A stretch of DNA of 64,000 bases from Saccharomycopsis crataegensis (Eukaryota > Ascomycota > Saccharomycetes > Ascoideales > Saccharomycopsidaceae): positions 744,001 through 808,000 of the forward strand of contig NW_027043829.1 in the NCBI RefSeq assembly GCF_037102585.1. Reading direction: 5' to 3'. The translations under genes were made by a program, and so were the position numbers. How positions within the stretch are numbered: the first letter of the stretch is position 1; every line of letters starts with the position of its first letter. Below are positions 40,702-51,100 of the stretch, one piece after another. The notes beneath the pieces are model-generated. The model ran no database searches. It saw nothing but the letters and a program-made list of their open reading frames with translations, and was not told where the DNA came from.

Positions 40702-43700
40702 TTAAGCTTTTTTAAACCTGGTAGATCTTCTTAAAGGAGTAGGATCTTGCTTTGAAGCTTTTGGTGTATCTCGTTTCAGAACCAAATTTCTTCTCTTCTT
40801 GATTTTTTTCGATTCATTTCTGGCAACCTTCTTTTTCTTATTTTGCCTCTTGGTGGTGGTACCATCTGCAGATTCAGGCTCTTGTTTTGGTTTCTTTGTT
40901 TTCTTTTTTCCGTGAATCTTTTTTGGTCTCTCCATTGTTTTTGCCTTCTTCTGCGCTTGTTCCTTAAACATCTTTTTACTTCCACCTCTACTCTTTTCTT
41001 CTTCTTCCGGCTTATCTTGCTCCATTTCGTCTTCATTTTTCCCCTCTTTTACTTCTGTTTCCTCTTCCTCTTTTACTTCTGTTTCCTCTTCTGCTTTTAC
41101 TTCTGCTTCGTCTTTGACCATTTTTTCATCCACTTCAACTGTTTTTCTATCATCATCTTTTCCTTGATCTTCCATTTTTCCAATGGTTTCCTCTCTCTCT
41201 TCTTTTAGGAGATCATTCTTACCCTGTGAGAATAATTCAGCTTGTTCATCAGTTTCCAGTTCCTTTTCTTTCGTTCGTCTTCGTTGATCGCGTTTTTTGC
41301 CTTCATTTTCGATCTTCTGGAAATCAGCAAGAAGACCTCTGACAGAAGTAGGAGCCTCAACTTTCCCACTAACAATATCATCCATCAATTGATGCTCAAT
41401 CTTATCTTCCATATAGGCCTCGAGTTTTGACTCACCAAGGATTTTCCCATCCCTCATTCTCATATGGATCACATCTGGTTTTTCAATTTTAGATGGAGAG
41501 CGTTGAGTACTTTTCGGTTTTGAGACTCTTTTGCTTGGTGATTTGCTTCTACTGATTTTTGCCGGTGATTTGCTAAGGCCGCCCCTTTTTTTGGGGGACG
41601 TCTCAGCAATAGGTTGCAAAGTTTCATTTGGGTCGTTGCTCCGGACGCTCAACCTTCCTGAGCGTCTTAAAGTTGATGTATCGGGAATGAATGGTTTTGA
41701 TGGAGAGTTTTCTTGTTGCAATCTACTAGAACGTCTCAATGTTGGAGTATCAGGAACCATTGACTTCTTTGGAGAACTTTCTTGTTGCAATCTACTAGAA
41801 CGTCTCAATGTTGGGGGAGTACCAGGACTAACTGTTTTTGACGGTGAAGTTTCACCCTTTGGTGACTCCGGTACAGCTTCTTCTAGAGATTCCTGTTCTA
41901 CTTCTTCTTCCACCTCTTCTTGTGCTTCTTGTTCAACTTCTTCTTGTGCTTCTTGTTCAACTTCTTCTTGTGCTTCTTGTTCCACTTCCTGTTCTATTTG
42001 TACTTCCTGTTGTACTTCCTGTTGCATTTGTTGTGACATTTCCTGTTTATCCTCATGTTCAACTTTTTGTTCAACCCCCTGTTCAACCTCCTTTGGAATT
42101 TCTTCTTGAATTCCCTCCTGGATTTCTTCTTGAATTCCCTCCTGGATTTCTTCTTGGATTCCCTCTTGGATTCCCTCTTGGATTTCTTCTTGGATTTCCT
42201 CTTCGACTTGTTGGGGTTCCTCTCCAATATTATCAGCTAACATTTCACTGGCCGGTAAGATTTCCTCAGCAACCATCTGCTCATCAGTCTCTTCAAGTTT
42301 AAGATCCTGGGGTTCTTCAATCTCAACATCAGTTAAATTCTTATCATCATTAATATCATACATAGCAGCATCTTCAATTTTGTGGTTGCTCAAGTTTTCT
42401 TCATCTTTTAGGTTTCCTGCATCCTCAGACTGATTGATGAATTCTTCCTTTTCGGTTTCTTTACTGTTTTCTAACAAGCCGTTCTCCGATGCAATAGGAA
42501 CAGACTCAGTAGCAAATTCGACACTCCCATTATTTGTTTGCTGTTCTTTCTCAATCTCAATTCCGACTTGTGGCGACTCCTCTAAAGGCTTTTGGAAAAT
42601 CTCTCGGGATTCGTATTCAATTGCTTCATTCACCTCATCACTAGAAGCCCCAACAGATTCCTCATTGTTATTAATAGTTGACTTTTCAGCCAGATCAGCA
42701 ATTGCTATATTTGTTGAATTATCCTGCTTCTTTTCAAAAGAAGTATTTGAATACTCACTCTCTTGAGCCCTCACACCATCCAAGTTATTATTGCGCTGAG
42801 CAGTCGAAGCATTTGCACCAGGTTGTAAAATTGGGTTTGGGACATCTTCCATAAGAGAATTAAAGCTCTCAATATTAGACTCAATGGTTCTTCTTGGGAG
42901 CCACTTAAATATAAAACTCAATGGTCTGGCTGGCCCAGTTGTGTTGTTATCCACATCATTCAGGTTATCAATGCTTAATTTCAATTCATCTTGCTTATCA
43001 TTCACGGTCTCTCCAAAGCTTTTAACATCACTAGCACCCAAGCCTGGAACCTCATTAGATACTTCTAGTTCGTTTTCAGATTGTTTTTCAACAGGGAGCT
43101 TTTCGTTTGAAACAAGTTCCTCCCGCGATGAATTATCTTGCACGGTTTCATTTTCTTTTGCACCATTGTCTACTGCAGGGATCGGTTCTTCAACTTCAAT
43201 GATGTCTCCAGAATCACTGCGTGATCCTTCATCATTTGTACTTTCTGTCATTTCAACATCCTCATCATCAGATTCATCCTTTGATGTCTTAGTTTCTTCA
43301 GAAAATTTATTTTCGGCAATTTCGGCATGATTTTGCTGGTCTCCTTCCTCAATATCTTCGGCTGCTTTTTCTGGTTCATTCTCAAATATTTCATTAATAC
43401 TTTCGACTGAGTCGAGACTCGAAGAAAATACAAACGATTTCAATGCTTTTCTGATTGCGCCTTTTGCTCTAGTTAACTTCAGGAACATTTCTTGTTGATT
43501 TTCTTCATTCGCATAGCTGATGCTTAGATTATCATGAGCTGCTTCAACTTCATCATTACTTTCAGAAATTTCATTTTTAAGTAAAGAGAGATCCTTTTCA
43601 TCTTGATTTTCAATGCTCTCGTGCTTAACAACCAGAGAATCAGCTTCACTTGTATCTTCGGTAGTTTTTGAAGGGCTATCAGGAGCATCAATTTTGGATG

Positions 43701-46700
43701 TCGAATCTTCCTCTTCATTTTTTAAAGCGCCTTTATCTTCCAGGAAAGTTTCTACATTAACATCTGATTCGGCAGCGTTATCTTCATGAATATGTCCTTC
43801 TTCAACAGTATTTTCCACGATTGAACTTGATTCACCAACATCCTCTTTTGATTCATTTTTTGCTGGTTTTGAGAGCTGCTCAACTTCTTGAAGGGTCTTT
43901 TGCTCTTCATCTTCTTGAGCTTCTGCATTGCTCGTTAAAACCGCAATTGGGGAAAGTTCTTCAATCTCACTATCCCCATCAGTATCTTCAGTCAGTTCGT
44001 TGGAAGGAACCTCCGTTCCTTGAATTTTTGGTTCAATGTTCTCTTCACTTTTTGTATTATCATTAGGTGAAGCTTGATCTTCATTATTAGATCCCCAGAA
44101 ATTGAAACTTTGTAAAAAAGATTTGAACCTCTTGTAAGATGTTTTTGGCTCATCTTCTGGAAGCTCAGCTTCTTCAAGTTTACGTTTACGGCCAGAATTA
44201 ACATCGCTTTCAACTGTATCACCCTCAAGGGTATCATTAAGTTCATTGATGTGCTCAACTTTGATATTATCCGCTTCCTCAGTATCAACATTAACATCAA
44301 CAAGCTCACTAAGCTGAGTAGAATCACCATCAACGGGAATTTCGATAACCTTATCTTGAATTTCCTGGTTATCTTTCTCAGGAATTTCCTGTACCTCATC
44401 TTCAACATTGGTCTGTTCCTCTAAATCTCTAGGCTCTTTCTGTAATATTCTTTCTTGCTTATTTTCATTCAGTTCCAAGCTACTGCTACCTTCACCACTA
44501 ATAATTTCAATTGTTTTATCTGTGCCGCTACTATTATCACCATTGGAATCATTGTCCATGTCCCCATTTATATTATTGGCATCATTTTCATCTTCATCAA
44601 TGTCCACGTGATCTGTTAAAATGTTCTCATTTTCAGAGACCTGAACTGGCACGATTTCTGGATCAGAAATATATTGTACAACCGAGGCATCCATTTCATT
44701 ATCATGGTCAGTAACAATATCCTGCTTCTCAATTGATTCCTTTTCACTGGTTTGAGTTGCAGTATTCTCACTTATGGCCACATCTTCTCCTTGATCATCT
44801 TGATAAATTTCATGCGTTATACTTGTTGGAGTATTTTTCTCTTCACCGTTGAGTTCTTTGAATGAGTCCTCTATTTCCTTGTCGATCTGTTCCATCTCGT
44901 CCAGCAATTCTTGCGAAATCATTTCAGAGTCAGATTGCGGATACGAAACCAGAATTTCAACTCTCTTTTCAAAAATTTTGAGGTCTCCATCATTAGAAAT
45001 TGCGGAGTTCCATTCTAACACAGGCTCTGTGGCTTTTACAGTGGCAGTGTCCATTTCAGTTGTTAGTAAATCTGATACATCTTCAACTTGAATGGTCGAT
45101 GTCAAATTCTGAAGTATTGGCAATGGTTCAAGCTCTCTTTCCTCAATAATTGGGGTTGCCATTTCTTCAATTATATTCTCATTGAACTCGGTCAAAATCA
45201 CCGGCTCAAGGACTGGAGAAGTTTGCTCTTCGATCAATGGCTCGACATCTATTGGCTCAGATAATTCATCTTCACTTGAAGACACTTCAACTGCTTCCAT
45301 GTTTGCACTCATTATTATTGTCACAGATTCAGCTACAATTTCCTCCTCAATGATTGGCTCTTGTATTTCAAAATCTTCCTCGACAAAAGTAATTCCAGAA
45401 GTGTTTTCTATTGGCTGAGTGTATGGTGATTGAGGCTCCTCGATCTCAGGTTGGGGCTCCTCGGGTTCCTCCATTAACGTGAATCCAATATTCTCCAGAA
45501 CTGATTCTTGCTCCTTTTGTTCTTCTTCTTCTTCTTCTTCTTCTTCTTCTTCTTCTTCTTCTTCTTCTTCTTCTTCTTCTTCTTCTTCTTCTTCTTCTTC
45601 TTCTTCTTCTTCTTCTTCTTCTTCTTCTTCTTCTTCTTCTTCTTCTCGTTCTTGTTCTTCATTGATGCTTTTTGTTGTTCCGGTAGCCTCTGCATTATCC
45701 ATGTTTTCCATTTGTTGTATCTCAGAATAGTTATCCATTTCTTCACTTTCAGCACCTTTATCTGGATTATTGTCGATCTCATTACTTTGAGCAAACGTAA
45801 TACTATTATCATCTGAATGCTCAGGTGAATTCAGGTCATCTTCTATATTTTGTTCAATAACTTCACTCTCATCGTCATTCTCTTTAGGAGATTCTTGTCC
45901 AAGTGACTCAATGCCATCGGTTGTTTCCTTTTCTGACATCAAAGAATCAGTATTATCATTTATACCAATGAGAAAAATTTCTTGTTCATGTTTATTATCA
46001 ATTTTTACTTCAAGGTTTTGTGAGGCGCCAGCGAGTACTTCTGTACTGAAAGAAAAGGGATCAATTCTACCAAATGCGCTAGGCGGTGGAGTTGACAGCA
46101 ATCCTTGATTCCCTTCTTCATTTTCGGCTTCGGAATCAGAATATTGGATATCGGAATCATTGAGAATTTCAGTGCCTTGAAGGGCTTCTGTATCTTTGTT
46201 TTGGTCTTGATTTATTACATTGACAGGTTGTGAATCAATCGATCTATCGTATGTATGACATTCTGCCTCTTCCTGTTCTTTCTCACTGTTGATTACCATT
46301 TCTTGATCTTCTTGATAAAAATCTTCGAGCAATGGATTATCATTTTGATAATTTGGGTCAGCTTCGTCCAGTATAACCTCTGTAGAATTCATCCATTGGC
46401 CCTGAGAATCATCTGAAGGGCTCTTGATATCTTTTGAGCGACTCGCTAATATTGCTTGGGCTAATATTTGATTATCATCATAATCATTGTAATCTGAATA
46501 CTCTTCTTGTCTCATGTCACTTTCTTTAATATCCTGTTCTTCTGGATATTCATCTTCTCCTCTTCTGTCTTCATCCGATTTTTCGCTATATTTCTCAGTA
46601 GGCATGTTTTCCTCTCTATCCAGTTCATCAATATTTATAACATCTTGGAGTATCCGAGTGTTCCCTGAGTTGTCATCATATGTTGAGAAATCCTGGGCGG

Positions 46701-47679
46701 TATAGAATTGGTCCTGATACGAGGTTCCGTATGTTGTATTGTACGATTGACTGCCAAGCTCGTTCTGTTGCTCTTGTTCTGGATTTTGACCTTCGTACTC
46801 TTCTTCATCTTCGTCTGGTTGATCATATCCAGTATCATACTCTTGATAGTATTCATCGTCATCATTTTCTTCTTCTTCTTCCTCGTCTTGCTGACTTAAT
46901 GGATTCCTTACCGATTCATACGGGTTCAAAGAGCGATCTCTTAGCCTCAAAGGTTGGTTCAGACTATTATTTTGCTCGTCATCATCGGACAATGAAATAA
47001 TAACAACGTCTTGTTCCTCTTCGATACTATTTTCATCCAACTCTGGTTCATCATCATATTCATTTTCTATTTCGGCATTTTCTTCATCGTGTTCAGAATT
47101 ATCATCTTCACTTTCAACAACATTCATACCCCAGTTTAGAGGTGCCTCACCATTGTTTTCTTGATCTTCAGCATCCACGCTTTGGTCCAAGTAAGCTTCA
47201 TTTTCATTCTCTATCGAATGATTATCACTCTTCGAGCTTTGGTATTGTTCCTCGATATCATCGACTGCATCCTCCTCGGCAGACTTTTCTTCTGAGTCTT
47301 GCTCATCATTTGCTGATTCTACTTCGTGGTTTTCTATCGACTGCTCTTCCTCTGATGGGGTTTCACTTACAGACTCACTATTTTGGGCATCTGAAAACTT
47401 CTGCACAGTTAACAAATTTTCCTCATTCAGAGAGCTCAATTCATTGAAAAAAGTTCCCAATTTTTTAAAATTTCTGAATCTCAACAATTCCTCATCAGAT
47501 TTTTGTTTCAATTCAATCATTCGCTTCTCTTCATCCAATTCGCATTCAAAATTGTTTTCCAAATCTTTCTGTTCCTGTAGAATATTTTTGGCCCTGAGTT
47601 TCAACGAAACCATCCAATCAAGGAGAGCATCATCTTTGCATTCACTGTTTTCCGAATTGACCTTATTTCCTCCGGGCAT
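40702..47679 (-). CDS. Giant acidic repeat-rich protein, likely nuclear, unknown function
   Basis: A 2325-aa protein from ATG 47679 (MPGGNKVNSENSECKDDALL). The N-terminal about 120 residues are helical (LKLRAKNILQEQKDLENNFE), then most of the length is Glu/Asp/Ser/Asn-rich and disordered. A pure Glu run of 42 residues lies near 679-720. Near 1850-1935 are two tandem arrays (EEIQEGIQ- and EVEQEAQE-type). Three copies of a TLRRSSRLQQE-type basic motif follow (about 1955-2015), and the C-terminus is very basic with SPSK/KKxKK clusters and a final LRRSTRF. Two aromatic/basic patches recur (YKRFKSFLQSFNFWGS near 1187; FKWLPRRTIESN near 1590). Acidic body plus basic tail suggests a chromatin or nuclear-periphery scaffold (Esc1-like in composition only). 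Head-to-head with TRS130. Confidence 0.85.
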   Translation of the reverse strand: MPGGNKVNSENSECKDDALLDWMVSLKLRAKNILQEQKDLENNFECELDEEKRMIELKQKSDEELLRFRNFKKLGTFFNELSSLNEENLLTVQKFSDAQNSESVSETPSEEEQSIENHEVESANDEQDSEEKSAEEDAVDDIEEQYQSSKSDNHSIENENEAYLDQSVDAEDQENNGEAPLNWGMNVVESEDDNSEHDEENAEIENEYDDEPELDENSIEEEQDVVIISLSDDDEQNNSLNQPLRLRDRSLNPYESVRNPLSQQDEEEEEENDDDEYYQEYDTGYDQPDEDEEEYEGQNPEQEQQNELGSQSYNTTYGTSYQDQFYTAQDFSTYDDNSGNTRILQDVINIDELDREENMPTEKYSEKSDEDRRGEDEYPEEQDIKESDMRQEEYSDYNDYDDNQILAQAILASRSKDIKSPSDDSQGQWMNSTEVILDEADPNYQNDNPLLEDFYQEDQEMVINSEKEQEEAECHTYDRSIDSQPVNVINQDQNKDTEALQGTEILNDSDIQYSDSEAENEEGNQGLLSTPPPSAFGRIDPFSFSTEVLAGASQNLEVKIDNKHEQEIFLIGINDNTDSLMSEKETTDGIESLGQESPKENDDESEVIEQNIEDDLNSPEHSDDNSITFAQSNEIDNNPDKGAESEEMDNYSEIQQMENMDNAEATGTTKSINEEQEREEEEEEEEEEEEEEEEEEEEEEEEEEEEEEEEEEEEEEEEEEQKEQESVLENIGFTLMEEPEEPQPEIEEPQSPYTQPIENTSGITFVEEDFEIQEPIIEEEIVAESVTIIMSANMEAVEVSSSEDELSEPIDVEPLIEEQTSPVLEPVILTEFNENIIEEMATPIIEERELEPLPILQNLTSTIQVEDVSDLLTTEMDTATVKATEPVLEWNSAISNDGDLKIFEKRVEILVSYPQSDSEMISQELLDEMEQIDKEIEDSFKELNGEEKNTPTSITHEIYQDDQGEDVAISENTATQTSEKESIEKQDIVTDHDNEMDASVVQYISDPEIVPVQVSENENILTDHVDIDEDENDANNINGDMDNDSNGDNSSGTDKTIEIISGEGSSSLELNENKQERILQKEPRDLEEQTNVEDEVQEIPEKDNQEIQDKVIEIPVDGDSTQLSELVDVNVDTEEADNIKVEHINELNDTLEGDTVESDVNSGRKRKLEEAELPEDEPKTSYKRFKSFLQSFNFWGSNNEDQASPNDNTKSEENIEPKIQGTEVPSNELTEDTDGDSEIEELSPIAVLTSNAEAQEDEEQKTLQEVEQLSKPAKNESKEDVGESSSIVENTVEEGHIHEDNAAESDVNVETFLEDKGALKNEEEDSTSKIDAPDSPSKTTEDTSEADSLVVKHESIENQDEKDLSLLKNEISESNDEVEAAHDNLSISYANEENQQEMFLKLTRAKGAIRKALKSFVFSSSLDSVESINEIFENEPEKAAEDIEEGDQQNHAEIAENKFSEETKTSKDESDDEDVEMTESTNDEGSRSDSGDIIEVEEPIPAVDNGAKENETVQDNSSREELVSNEKLPVEKQSENELEVSNEVPGLGASDVKSFGETVNDKQDELKLSIDNLNDVDNNTTGPARPLSFIFKWLPRRTIESNIESFNSLMEDVPNPILQPGANASTAQRNNNLDGVRAQESEYSNTSFEKKQDNSTNIAIADLAEKSTINNNEESVGASSDEVNEAIEYESREIFQKPLEESPQVGIEIEKEQQTNNGSVEFATESVPIASENGLLENSKETEKEEFINQSEDAGNLKDEENLSNHKIEDAAMYDINDDKNLTDVEIEEPQDLKLEETDEQMVAEEILPASEMLADNIGEEPQQVEEEIQEEIQEGIQEGIQEEIQEGIQEEIQEGIQEEIPKEVEQGVEQKVEHEDKQEMSQQMQQEVQQEVQIEQEVEQEAQEEVEQEAQEEVEQEAQEEVEEEVEQESLEEAVPESPKGETSPSKTVSPGTPPTLRRSSRLQQESSPKKSMVPDTPTLRRSSRLQQENSPSKPFIPDTSTLRRSGRLSVRSNDPNETLQPIAETSPKKRGGLSKSPAKISRSKSPSKRVSKPKSTQRSPSKIEKPDVIHMRMRDGKILGESKLEAYMEDKIEHQLMDDIVSGKVEAPTSVRGLLADFQKIENEGKKRDQRRRTKEKELETDEQAELFSQGKNDLLKEEREETIGKMEDQGKDDDRKTVEVDEKMVKDEAEVKAEEETEVKEEEETEVKEGKNEDEMEQDKPEEEEKSRGGSKKMFKEQAQKKAKTMERPKKIHGKKKTKKPKQEPESADGTTTKRQNKKKKVARNESKKIKKRRNLVLKRDTPKASKQDPTPLRRSTRFKKA
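41712..41823. repeat. 78-bp tandem unit encoding RRSSRLQQ motifs
   Basis: A 34-bp block beginning cttgttgcaatctac occurs at 41712-41745 and identically at 41790-41823, a 78-bp period. A more diverged third copy lies near 41650-41680. The repeats encode the basic RSSRL motifs of the acidic protein. Confidence 0.75.
41913..42200. repeat. 24-bp-period tandem arrays encoding Glu/Gln heptad-like repeats
   Basis: acttcttcttgtgcttcttg-type units repeat about three times at 24-bp spacing (41913-41985). A second array (42098-42200) alternates ttcttgaattccctcctgg-like units. On the minus strand they encode QEEVEQEA and QEEIQEGI repeats. Near-identity of units indicates recent expansion. Confidence 0.75.
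45520..45645. repeat. Pure (TTC)42 microsatellite coding poly-Glu
   Basis: 126 bp of uninterrupted TTC (GAA on the coding strand), in frame in the acidic protein. It is the longest perfect microsatellite in the window. Confidence 0.95.
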
Positions 47680-48107
47680 TTTCTTAGTGTATTGTATTGG
47701 TGTTGTGAAATGAGATAATAACGATTAACAATCACCAGTATTTGTTCATCTGCGGGATTCGCTGTTTATGGTTTCCTTTTCTGATGAGGTTTGAGCTTTC
47801 ACTCACTTTTTGGGAAGTTGCTGCACTATTAACAATAACAATAAAGTTATTATTGTTTCAATACTGTTGTTGGAAAAGACCTCAGTAGTAAGTAAGCAAT
47901 TAAATCAAATAAATATTTATTGCACCTTCAAAATCTTGTCACCCGGCTAATGAAATATTAAGAACCCCCGGGTAAATGATTATAGACAGAGGTACCATGT
48001 AGACGGATGAAAAATGATTTCTGTAAACGTTTCATCAATTGATTTTAGAACCAACTCAGTGATTTAGCCTAAAGTTGGAAGGTTATCAGCAAAACCGTGT
48101 GTCAACA
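47680..48107. other. Divergent promoter of the acidic-protein gene and TRS130
   Basis: 428 bp, no gene. Contains AATAACAATAAAGTTATTATTG near 47831-47853, a near-palindromic AT stretch. The TRS130 frame is open 11 codons into this region (to a TTG at 48075) without an ATG. Confidence 0.5.
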
Positions 48108-51100
48108 ATGAGCACAATCATTAATAATGAACCATCGGGGATGGCGAATATCAAGAAAGTGAAAATATCTTACTATGATCCTTTCAGCGTTTACCCTAAA
48201 ATCCAAAAGGATCTTGATTCGAAGCTTCCATTAACCAACTTGCATTGGAAAGCCTCTGAAAAGTCACCTTTGAGATCTATTCCGTGTTTAGATGTGGAGC
48301 TTGTGGAAGAAATTCCGAAGTCTATCAAATCTACACCATTAGTCAAAACCATCGATGATCAAATGCAAAAGAAAATAACTAGAGACCCAGTGTCGTTACT
48401 AAAAAGAGCATCGACAATCATGAAAACTGGAAATGACAGTAGTATTGAAGGCAGTGGCTTTGATCTAGTGACAGAACCAATTCAAAAAGTGGAAGATTCT
48501 ACCAATGAGTCTGCTCTCACTGATTTAACTAAATCCATTAATGACAGCTACTTAAAGATCATGTTTTTTGAAGCGCAGAACATAGATCAGTACAAGCTGA
48601 ATGTGAGACCCTTTATCAAAGAATGGTTCAAGCAATCGATCGACAGCTCCAAGTTGCCAACTGACTGGTTGCTTGTTTTCTATCTTTCTCAAGGAGGAAA
48701 AGATGATTATACCACTGCATTCAAATATGGTCTTTTGGATAAAATAAAACTTGATTTCAATAATTATAAAAATGGATCCTTTTTAGATGATCATGCCCCA
48801 TCCTCAAGTAATAGCGGGGTAAATAGTACAAATGCCCTAAAGATCTTGAAAATTAAGCACGATTATGCCAATACTACGGAGTATAATCAAGGTTGGAATG
48901 CATTATTTTCTAGTATCAAGACTGGTGTCTTAAACACTTTCACGGAGAGAATTAATTTCTTTGAGTACAAGATTGATAAATTCTTAAATTCTTGTGCCCC
49001 TCCTGTCGATGATGTGAAAAGTAAGAGAATCAGCAAAATTGATAACGGGCCTAATTTTGCCAGCGAAATGAACATTGGGCTATATTTTTTGATGAATGAA
49101 AATTTGGGTATATTATATCATGATTTGAGCTTGTATGAGGACTCATTAACCCAGTACGACAACTTGCAGAAAATCTTTCAATTCTATTTGCAAAGGCATG
49201 GAGACAGCAATCTTCCTGTCAAATTTCTCAATGAAGTGGGGTTTGAAAGCAATTTTGAACAAAATCCATTTTATTTCAATATCTTCAAGTCTATCAAAGA
49301 AAGCTCGTTTAATGAAGGTGAAGAAAAAGTTCATGAACTCAGTAACAGCACTTACGAACAAATTGCTCCGATGGTTTTCGAATCATTAACTAATTTCAAT
49401 AATTCCATATTTGATCAATTGAGAAAAAGAATTTTAAATAATGCAGTATCATATTTTGATTTGAAAAACTATTTCTTTTTGAAGGAAATCACTTTAATTA
49501 ACTCTATTCTTTTCAATAGCTTTTCCCAATTATCGTCAACTCCATCGGTAAATTCCGTTTACATTCACGATTTGTTGAAAAGATTGAAAACTTTTGTTGT
49601 TGACACCCTTTTTGGAATTTTGAATTTTAAATCAAAAGAGGCTAGCAGCTTTGATACTTTCAAATTGATAGAATATTGCTTCACTATGGTTGATAATTAC
49701 TTGTTATTTATCAATGAATACTTTTTTAAACCACCACAAAAGGCAAGTAACAATCAATACCCTAACTTGCCTCCTCTTGGAAATAAAGCACACTCTGTAT
49801 ATTCCCAGAATAAGGATATTAATGATACCATCGGAGAGTTGAGATTAATTCAAAGATTCTTTTTGGTCATGCTCGGCAAATTTTACGAGTACAAGCTTGA
49901 TAATATTTTTATTGATAAATCGGTGGATTACAAGCTTTCACAATGTATTTCTCAGGCAGAGTATTCCACTGAAGCATTTCAATTTGACCATCCATTGTTG
50001 ACCAGGGTTTTCAAATCATTCGAGAACTACGGGAAATATTTCAAATATTTAACGGAATCTGCAATTGGGAATTTTAACGTATCTGACAAACCACGAACCG
50101 TTGATATTTTATCAATTGATATTGCACTTCTCAATTATCAAATTGGTAATTATACTGATAGCTTAAATGTTTTACTTAATTGTCCAAATTTCTATAACGA
50201 ACAAGGTTGGGAGTATATTGGATTTTATCTATTGCAAGTGTTCATCAATTGTTTGGAAAAAGTCATGCAAAAGAATGATACTGACTTGCAAAATCTAACT
50301 TCTGATGATAAAGATGAGCTTGAGAAATTAGCAGAGACCGTTTCATATAACAAAGTGTTGCTTTGCAAATCGTATTTGGATCTCATCTCCACCCTAATTG
50401 ACTCATCAAATCCTGCAGCCGGTAAAATGACAGAAATTTCTTTGTCATCAGAAAGTATTTGCTCAAACTCCAATTTTGTCAATAATAATTTGGAAAATAT
50501 AAACAAATATTTAACCAATCCTTCTGAAATCGATCGTGTGATTAAAAAATTATTGAGTTTGAAGAACGAAATTAGTCTTGAATATGATGTTAGTAAGATA
50601 TTCAAATATAAGATAGACCCTTTTGTGAACAGTCAAGAAAAGAACTCTTATAATGTTGAAATTGAGGTTGATAATTTTGCTATGTTCCTAACTGAAGTTG
50701 GTGAAAACGAAGATGAGCGAATACTTGACTTTGACAAAATTGAATTGGTTCTTCAAAATATTGTTGATAGAGATGAGGTAGTGAAATTCAGTTTGGACAA
50801 AGCAGATTATAATGATGAACAAGTGATTAAGGACAAATTCTATTTCAAGAAGGGAAAAAATAAGTTTGCCCTAGAATCCAGAGATATAATTGTTGGCAGA
50901 TTTGGTATTAAGGAGCTTAAGATTGCTATTGGCGGTATTACCCTCGTTAAGAATCATATTTCCACTAGAAGTATGTTATTTGGTCAAACAGAAACCGATG
51001 GTTCAGTTAAAGATAACTCTGTCCAAGGCAGTATTGACGAAAAAAAATTTGACGATCTGGAGGATGAATTAATTTATGACTTCAAGACTATCATTCTTAT

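Noticed and set aside
41900-42200. CRISPR-like regular repeats
   Set aside because: Units are contiguous coding tandem repeats without spacers, in a eukaryotic gene.
45474-45816. Poly-Ser, poly-Phe and poly-Lys frames over the TTC repeat
   Set aside because: They are other-frame readings of the microsatellite inside the acidic-protein gene.
48075-48107. Upstream extension of TRS130
   Set aside because: The frame opens at a TTG rather than an ATG; the first ATG is 48108.
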